Origin: CBDCHC01 sp965277055
GTDB lineage: Bacteria; Pseudomonadota; Gammaproteobacteria; PS1; Pseudothioglobaceae
Length of the DNA: 64,000 bases
NCBI GenBank assembly: GCA_965277055.1
Contig: OZ255703.1
Span: forward strand, 682,001-746,000
Direction of reading: 5' to 3'
Shown: positions 59,809 to 64,000 of the stretch, piece by piece
How positions within the stretch are numbered: the first letter of the stretch is position 1
How the letters are laid out: each line of letters starts with the position of its first letter
Made by a program: the position numbers and the translations under genes
Notes under the pieces: model-generated
The model's database searches: none
Seen by the model: only the letters and a program-made list of their open reading frames with translations
Told to the model about the DNA's origin: nothing

Positions 59809-59979
59809 AATTGTAACCTCCTAAACATGGCTAGAAAAAATCATCATTATACCCTTGTGATAATTATGCTTAGGTTAGTGTTAATAATATATTTTTTTAT
59901 GATAATAATAAAATATTATTATTTGTATGAAAACAATAATAAAATATATATCTCTTGCTGTAAGAGGCGGTTAAGTATG
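59809..59979 (-). promoter_or_regulatory. Leader and probable promoter region of the carboxysome operon
   Basis: This AT-rich 171 bp stretch separates cbbL from the next minus-strand gene. It contains the AGGAGG ribosome-binding site and a TATAAT on the minus strand at 59846-59851 without a good -35 box, which would suit an activator-dependent promoter. No clear CbbR site was identified by eye. Confidence 0.35.
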
Positions 59980-60888
59980 TTAATCTGCGTATGGTAACAA
60001 CTCTCTGAGAATATCAAAACGTGATTGATAGAGAGTGTGATTTTTTATAAGCTCTATTAAACTTTGGTTGTCATTAATCAGCATGGTACTATCATTAAAC
60101 ACACTAAGTGTTTGCATCGATTGAAACTCACTAGAAAGTTCATGCTCAGATAAAGATTCTATATTCTCTTTCGTACTTGTAGATACTCCCTGACCACAAA
60201 AATGAAATACAGGGTTGTCCACATGACTATTAAAAATAGTATCAAAATAATGCATTGCACGCAATACATGAAATTTAGACGTAATAATTTTGATATGTTT
60301 GATAGTATTAAGTAATCCTTCTTTGCGTAACATAATTTTTGAAAACAAGGCATTAGCAATAGTATCCATCGATAATTCTTCTACTAATATATTGTTGGTA
60401 ATATGGTGCTTTTCTAGTTGTTTTTGCATATACCTACCCTCGGTAGCTGCTAAATTAAATCCACCACCAGTTACTAATACTCTTGCATTAGGATGTTTTT
60501 TAATATGCTCAGCAGCAAAAGAAATACGATGCTCGACACACGGATGATTGCACCCTAAAACAACAATTAAATCCACATCACAATCTGCAATTTGCGTATT
60601 GATAATAGAGTGAGATTTAAAATATTCAATATAAAAAGATATGATGTTCTGTTTTTGAGTAGCCAGATTTTCATTTGCATGATTGAGTAATTGCTGAATC
60701 TCATGCTGATGTGATTGTGCAAATATTTTTGTTAGTTGCAGCGCCTCAACAATAGTTTGATTTATGTTGATAAGGATGATATCTAAGGTGTTATCCTCAA
60801 GGTGCGCTAAATATTGTTTTTTGGTGTAATGTATATTACTCCATGAGGTAATGAGAGTAATTAAACTATTTTTATCAGAGGTTGTCAT
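59980..60888 (-). CDS. YdcF/DUF218-family protein
   Basis: A 302-residue protein with a DUF218 (YdcF/ElyC-type) domain at about 115-245: DLIVVLGCNHPCVEHRISFAAEHI in parts, VLVTGGGFNLAATEGRYMQKQL, and LVEELSMDTIANALFSK. It lacks the membrane helix found in SanA and ElyC, so it should be cytosolic. The N-terminal 110 residues are helical and unassigned. The function of YdcF-type proteins is poorly known. It is divergent from trmD, with start codons near each other. Confidence 0.78.
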   Translation of the reverse strand: MTTSDKNSLITLITSWSNIHYTKKQYLAHLEDNTLDIILININQTIVEALQLTKIFAQSHQHEIQQLLNHANENLATQKQNIISFYIEYFKSHSIINTQIADCDVDLIVVLGCNHPCVEHRISFAAEHIKKHPNARVLVTGGGFNLAATEGRYMQKQLEKHHITNNILVEELSMDTIANALFSKIMLRKEGLLNTIKHIKIITSKFHVLRAMHYFDTIFNSHVDNPVFHFCGQGVSTSTKENIESLSEHELSSEFQSMQTLSVFNDSTMLINDNQSLIELIKNHTLYQSRFDILRELLPYAD

Positions 60889-60956
60889 ACAGATATCAGA
60901 TATACAAATTTATAGTTCATTATAATATGGACACGTATTGCTATAATTATTTTTTT

Positions 60957-61634
60957 ATGCATTTTAATGTACTCACTATTTTTCCAAATATGTTTAATGC
61001 TATACGCAGTGAAGGGATTATTGCACGTGCTATACAACGCGGTATTATTTCTTTAGAAAATTATCAATTGCGTGATTATAGCACCAACGCATATAAGAGT
61101 ATAGACGATACTCCTTATGGAGGCGGAGCAGGGATGGTGATGAGTGTAGAGCCCATTCGTAAGTGCATTCAGCATATCAAAACAACTGACCCACAGACTA
61201 AAGTGATTTATCTTTCACCAAAAGGGCAAAAACTCACGCATAACTTATGTGAGCAATTATCAAAAGAACAGAGCCTGACCTTATTATGTGGTAGATACGA
61301 GGGTGTAGATGAGCGTATTATTGAGCATGATATTGATATGGAAATCTCTATAGGTGATTATGTGATTAGTGGCGGGGAACTTGCAGCTATGGTGATTATA
61401 GATGCAGTAAGTCGCCAAATTCCCAATGTACTAGGCAATGCAGAGTCACTTAATGATAGCTTTAGTAATGGACAACTAGACTACCCGCAGTACACTCGCC
61501 CCAGAGAGATTGATGGGCAAGCAGTGCCAGAAGTGTTATTAAGCGGTAATGATAAACTCATTAAACAGTGGCGAGAGGAGCAAGCGAAGAGGTTGACAGA
61601 GGAGTTTTTGAAAACAAACACTCAAATACAATAA
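60957..61634 (+). CDS. trmD: tRNA (guanine37-N1)-methyltransferase
   Basis: TrmD methylates G37 next to the anticodon and prevents frameshifting. The 225-residue SPOUT protein starts MHFNVLTIFPNMFNAI; upstream in-frame ATGs add unrelated residues. Knot motifs are YLSPKGQKLTHNL, LLCGRYEGVDERII and SIGDYVISGGELAAM. It stands alone, not in the usual rpsP-rimM-trmD-rplS operon. A TATAAT at 60942-60947 lies 9 bp before the start codon, so the leader is very short or transcription begins at an earlier TATAAT (60921-60926). Confidence 0.95.
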   Translation: MHFNVLTIFPNMFNAIRSEGIIARAIQRGIISLENYQLRDYSTNAYKSIDDTPYGGGAGMVMSVEPIRKCIQHIKTTDPQTKVIYLSPKGQKLTHNLCEQLSKEQSLTLLCGRYEGVDERIIEHDIDMEISIGDYVISGGELAAMVIIDAVSRQIPNVLGNAESLNDSFSNGQLDYPQYTRPREIDGQAVPEVLLSGNDKLIKQWREEQAKRLTEEFLKTNTQIQ

Positions 61635-61643
61635 TAGCTAGTA

Positions 61644-62291
61644 TTAGACCCCATACTCATCACGATACGCTACTACTTTTTCTAGAATCTCGTTATCGCC
61701 ACGTTGTTTAATATATTCAATAATATCATCTAGGGAAATAATACTCACCACATCTATACCATAATTTGCTTTAATGTCTTGAATCGCTGAGGTGTCGCCC
61801 TTGCCTTTTTCTTTTCTATCAAGAGCGACAATTACACTTTTTACTGTGCAGTCATACTCTGCCATCATGTTCATGGATTCATTAATAGCAGTACCTGCGG
61901 TGATAACGTCATCAATAATTACAATCTCACCCTTTAATTCACTTCCGACAATCATGCCACCTTCACCGTGGTCTTTAGCTTCTTTTCTGTTAAAGCTATA
62001 ACTAATAGGTGCATTGTACTGTTTGTATAATGCTACAGCAGTACTACTTGCAAGCGGAATACCTTTATATGCTGGACCAAATAACACATTAAACTCACCA
62101 ATATGCTCGTGAATTGCCTGAGCATAAAATTCACCGAGCTTGGCAAGGTGCCTTGCGGTATTAAATAGTCCCGCATTAAAAAAGTACGGCGAAACTCTCC
62201 CAGACTTTAAAGTAAACTCACCAAATTTTAAGGCATTAACTTCTAAAATAAAGTGAATAAAGTCTTGTTTATACTCTTGCATAATGGTCAT
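61644..62291 (-). CDS. pyrE: Orotate phosphoribosyltransferase
   Basis: PyrE joins orotate and PRPP to make OMP. The 215-residue protein has FTLKSGRVSPYFFNAG, the region GPAYKGIPLA, and the PRPP-binding VIIDDVITAGTAI near residue 125. It uses the same PRPP that phosphonate breakdown can supply through PhnN. The fourth codon is also ATG and may be the true start. It converges with trmD across 9 bp. Confidence 0.95.
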   Translation of the reverse strand: MTIMQEYKQDFIHFILEVNALKFGEFTLKSGRVSPYFFNAGLFNTARHLAKLGEFYAQAIHEHIGEFNVLFGPAYKGIPLASSTAVALYKQYNAPISYSFNRKEAKDHGEGGMIVGSELKGEIVIIDDVITAGTAINESMNMMAEYDCTVKSVIVALDRKEKGKGDTSAIQDIKANYGIDVVSIISLDDIIEYIKQRGDNEILEKVVAYRDEYGV

Positions 62292-62367
62292 GTGAATAAA
62301 GCGAAAAGCACTATTTTATGGTAAATTGGTGCTTCTTTTTGGTTTATGAGGTATAATTATGTGTTTC

Positions 62368-62444
62368 GCACTCGTAGCTCAATTGGATAGAGTACTCGGC
62401 TACGAACCGAGCGGTTGCAGGTTCGACTCCTGCCGAGTGCGCCA
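62368..62444 (+). tRNA. tRNA-Arg (anticodon ACG)
   Basis: A 77-nt tRNA with acceptor stem GCACTCG/CGAGTGC, D-arm GCTC-AATTGGATA-GAGT, anticodon stem CTCGG/CCGAG around CTACGAA with anticodon ACG, T-arm GCAGG-TTCGACT-CCTGC, and an encoded CCA. A TATAAT lies at 62352-62357, 10 bp upstream. The A34 would be edited to inosine by TadA, as usual for this tRNA. Confidence 0.97.
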
Positions 62445-62491
62445 TAATTTGCTTTACTTGCCTTTATTGTTACTATATGTATGCGAGTAAT

Positions 62492-63040
62492 ATGAAACAT
62501 CTCCCAAATATTCTCACACTCCTGCGTATTGTCATTATTCCACTGATTATTGTGGTGTATGTTACTGCTTCTAAGGATAATGCACATCTAGTGGTGGTCT
62601 CATTGTTTATACTCGCAAGTATTACTGACTTTTTTGATGGTTATTTGGCTCGCAAACTGCAAGTACAAAGTGCATTTGGGGCATTTTTAGACCCAGTAGC
62701 AGATAAATTATTAGTCACTACCATGCTGATTTTAATAGTAGATGCTCATCAACATATAGTGATTACGTTGTGTACTATAGTAATTATTCTGCGTGAAGTT
62801 GCAGTATCTGCCATGCGAGAGTGGATGGCTGCTAATGGTAAGTCTGAAGTATTAGCAGTGTCCATGGTGGGTAAGCTTAAAACCACAATGCAGTTTATTG
62901 CAATCATTGTGTTATTCATACAAGTGGATATATTAGGCATAAGTAGTCTGCAAATTGGTAGTATTACGCTTGGTATTGCTACTGCACTTACCCTATATTC
63001 TGGGGTACAATATGCGCGGTTATTTTTTCATAATATATAA
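62492..63040 (+). CDS. pgsA: CDP-diacylglycerol-glycerol-3-phosphate 3-phosphatidyltransferase
   Basis: PgsA makes phosphatidylglycerol phosphate at the inner membrane. The 182-residue protein starts MKHLPNILTLLRIVIIPL; an ATG five codons earlier is less like the family. The CDP-alcohol transferase motif D-x2-D-G-x2-A-R-x8-G-x3-D-x3-D is complete in DFFDGYLARKLQ and FGAFLDPVADK (about residues 53-80). About five hydrophobic helices follow. The stop is 2 bp before cysS. Confidence 0.94.
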   Translation: MKHLPNILTLLRIVIIPLIIVVYVTASKDNAHLVVVSLFILASITDFFDGYLARKLQVQSAFGAFLDPVADKLLVTTMLILIVDAHQHIVITLCTIVIILREVAVSAMREWMAANGKSEVLAVSMVGKLKTTMQFIAIIVLFIQVDILGISSLQIGSITLGIATALTLYSGVQYARLFFHNI

Positions 63041-63042
63041 TC

Positions 63043-64000
63043 ATGTTGCACCTTTATAACACGCTTTCGCGCACGAAAGAGCCTTTTACTCCGATTGACC
63101 CAGAGCATATCAGGATATATGTGTGTGGTATGACGGTCTATGATTATTGTCATATTGGACATGCGCGTGTGATGGTTGCTTTTGATATTATGGTGCGTCA
63201 TTTACGCCATCGTTATCCATCTGTTACATATGTCCGTAATATTACTGATATTGATGACAAAATCATCAACAGAGCTGCTGAACATAATGAAGATATTTAT
63301 AGTCTAACCGAGCGGTTTATTGCCCATATGCATGAAGATGAGGAGGTTTTAGGTGTGCTCTCGCCAGATAAAGAACCCAAAGCAACTGATCATATTGGTG
63401 ATATGCAAAATATTGTTGCTACTTTGATGGATAAAGGGCTTGCATATCAAGGTGAAAATGGTGATATTTATTACCGCGTAAGTGAATTTGCAGACTATGG
63501 TAAACTCAGCGGCAAAGCTTTAGATGACTTGGTCGCAGGCACCAGAGTAGAGGTAGCAACAGATAAAGAAAACCCACTTGATTTTGTGCTTTGGAAAAGC
63601 GCTAAAACCGGTGAAGTCAGTTGGGATAGTCCGTGGGGCGAAGGTAGACCGGGCTGGCATATTGAATGCTCTGCTATGAGCAAGCACCACTTAGGTGAGA
63701 GTTTTGATATCCATGGGGGTGGTGCTGACCTGAGTTTCCCGCATCATGATAATGAAATTGCCCAGAGTGAAGGAGCCCATGACTGCACCTTGGCAACCTA
63801 TTGGACCCATGTGGGGTTTGTAAATATTGATGGTGAAAAAATGAGTAAATCTCTGAATAACTTTTTCACTATTAGAGATGTATTAAAGCATTTTGATGGT
63901 GAAGTTATTCGCTATTTTATTATAAGTTCGCATTACCGCTCACCGCTCAATTATAGCGAAAAAAACCTCAATATCGCTAAGCAAAATCTAACCAAACTTT
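63043..64000 (+). CDS. cysS: Cysteinyl-tRNA synthetase (partial, runs off the right edge)
   Basis: CysS charges tRNA-Cys. The first 319 codons are present and open to the window end. The zinc Cys is in YVCGMTVYD (about residue 28), the HIGH motif is HIGHARV, and a second zinc region is WHIECSAMS with the nearby HHDNE. The KMSKS motif is intact in EKMSKSLNNFF near residue 267. The rest of the catalytic end and the anticodon-binding domain lie beyond the window. It starts 2 bp after pgsA. Confidence 0.96.
   Translation, partial: MLHLYNTLSRTKEPFTPIDPEHIRIYVCGMTVYDYCHIGHARVMVAFDIMVRHLRHRYPSVTYVRNITDIDDKIINRAAEHNEDIYSLTERFIAHMHEDEEVLGVLSPDKEPKATDHIGDMQNIVATLMDKGLAYQGENGDIYYRVSEFADYGKLSGKALDDLVAGTRVEVATDKENPLDFVLWKSAKTGEVSWDSPWGEGRPGWHIECSAMSKHHLGESFDIHGGGADLSFPHHDNEIAQSEGAHDCTLATYWTHVGFVNIDGEKMSKSLNNFFTIRDVLKHFDGEVIRYFIISSHYRSPLNYSEKNLNIAKQNLTKL

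Noticed and set aside
51451..60888. cbbR, cbbQ, cbbO, McdA or bacterioferritin in the carboxysome locus
   Set aside because: None of these families is recognisable among the genes of the locus or its flanks.

Overview
The window is one contiguous piece of an AT-rich, gene-dense bacterial chromosome. Gene content points to a chemolithoautotrophic gammaproteobacterium: form IA Rubisco in an alpha-carboxysome locus, a System I cytochrome c maturation cluster, RidA, TrmL, RecG, PpiD, glutathione reductase and glutathione S-transferase. Genus and species cannot be read from the sequence. No sulfur, nitrogen or hydrogen oxidation genes lie in the window, so the electron donor is unknown.

Layout. 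1-13823: housekeeping genes (eno, a CNNM-type transporter, purD-rpe, murF, ribD-coaBC-tag, recA-recX, efp), interrupted by an exported metallo-beta-lactamase-fold protein and a complete 739 bp IS1595-family insertion sequence (7701-8439) with perfect ends and an 8 bp target duplication. 13827-25498: a 15-gene C-P lyase operon on the minus strand, read phnC-D-E-G-H-I-J-K-L-M, a hexapeptide acetyltransferase, phnN, an endonuclease/exonuclease/phosphatase-family protein, an MFS transporter and phnP. Nearly every junction is a 1-8 nt overlap, and a 40 bp Pho-box-like array lies upstream of phnC. 25679-37046: RNA and protein housekeeping (DEAD-box helicase, rnd, ppa, rsmD, recG, ridA, ppiD, argS, ccmD-ccmE-ccmG, trmL).

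37221-39553 is a decayed integrative element at tRNA-Thr(TGT). It has a duplicated 3' tRNA segment at the far end, an integrase C-terminal remnant beside the tRNA, a YafQ/DinJ-type toxin-antitoxin pair, the wreck of a second YafQ toxin, and an intact HEPN-like protein with four Cys pairs. 39636-51386: gor, purB-sucC-sucD, a minus-strand operon of small-molecule genes (hydrolase-fold pseudoenzyme, tautomerase, LysE and EamA transporters, GST), a dihydroorotase, a chromate transporter and a YceI protein.

51451-59808 is the alpha-carboxysome operon on the minus strand: cbbL-cbbS-csoS2-csoSCA-csoS4A-csoS4B-csoS1 (three identical tandem copies)-acRAF-a small disordered McdB-like protein-rdgB/ham1-csoS1D. 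Rubisco is packed by CsoS2 into a CsoS1/CsoS4/CsoS1D shell with the carbonic anhydrase CsoSCA. acRAF assists Rubisco assembly, and the McdB-like protein may link the shell to a positioning ATPase that is not encoded here. 59980-64000: a YdcF-like protein, trmD, pyrE, tRNA-Arg(ACG), pgsA and the 5' part of cysS.

The points most worth a second look are the HEPN/zinc-ribbon protein on the tRNA-Thr island, the McdB-like protein without a neighbouring McdA, the identical csoS1 triplication, the short CsoS2, the extra genes in the phn operon with its regularly phased operator, and a DLH-fold protein that has lost its catalytic triad.
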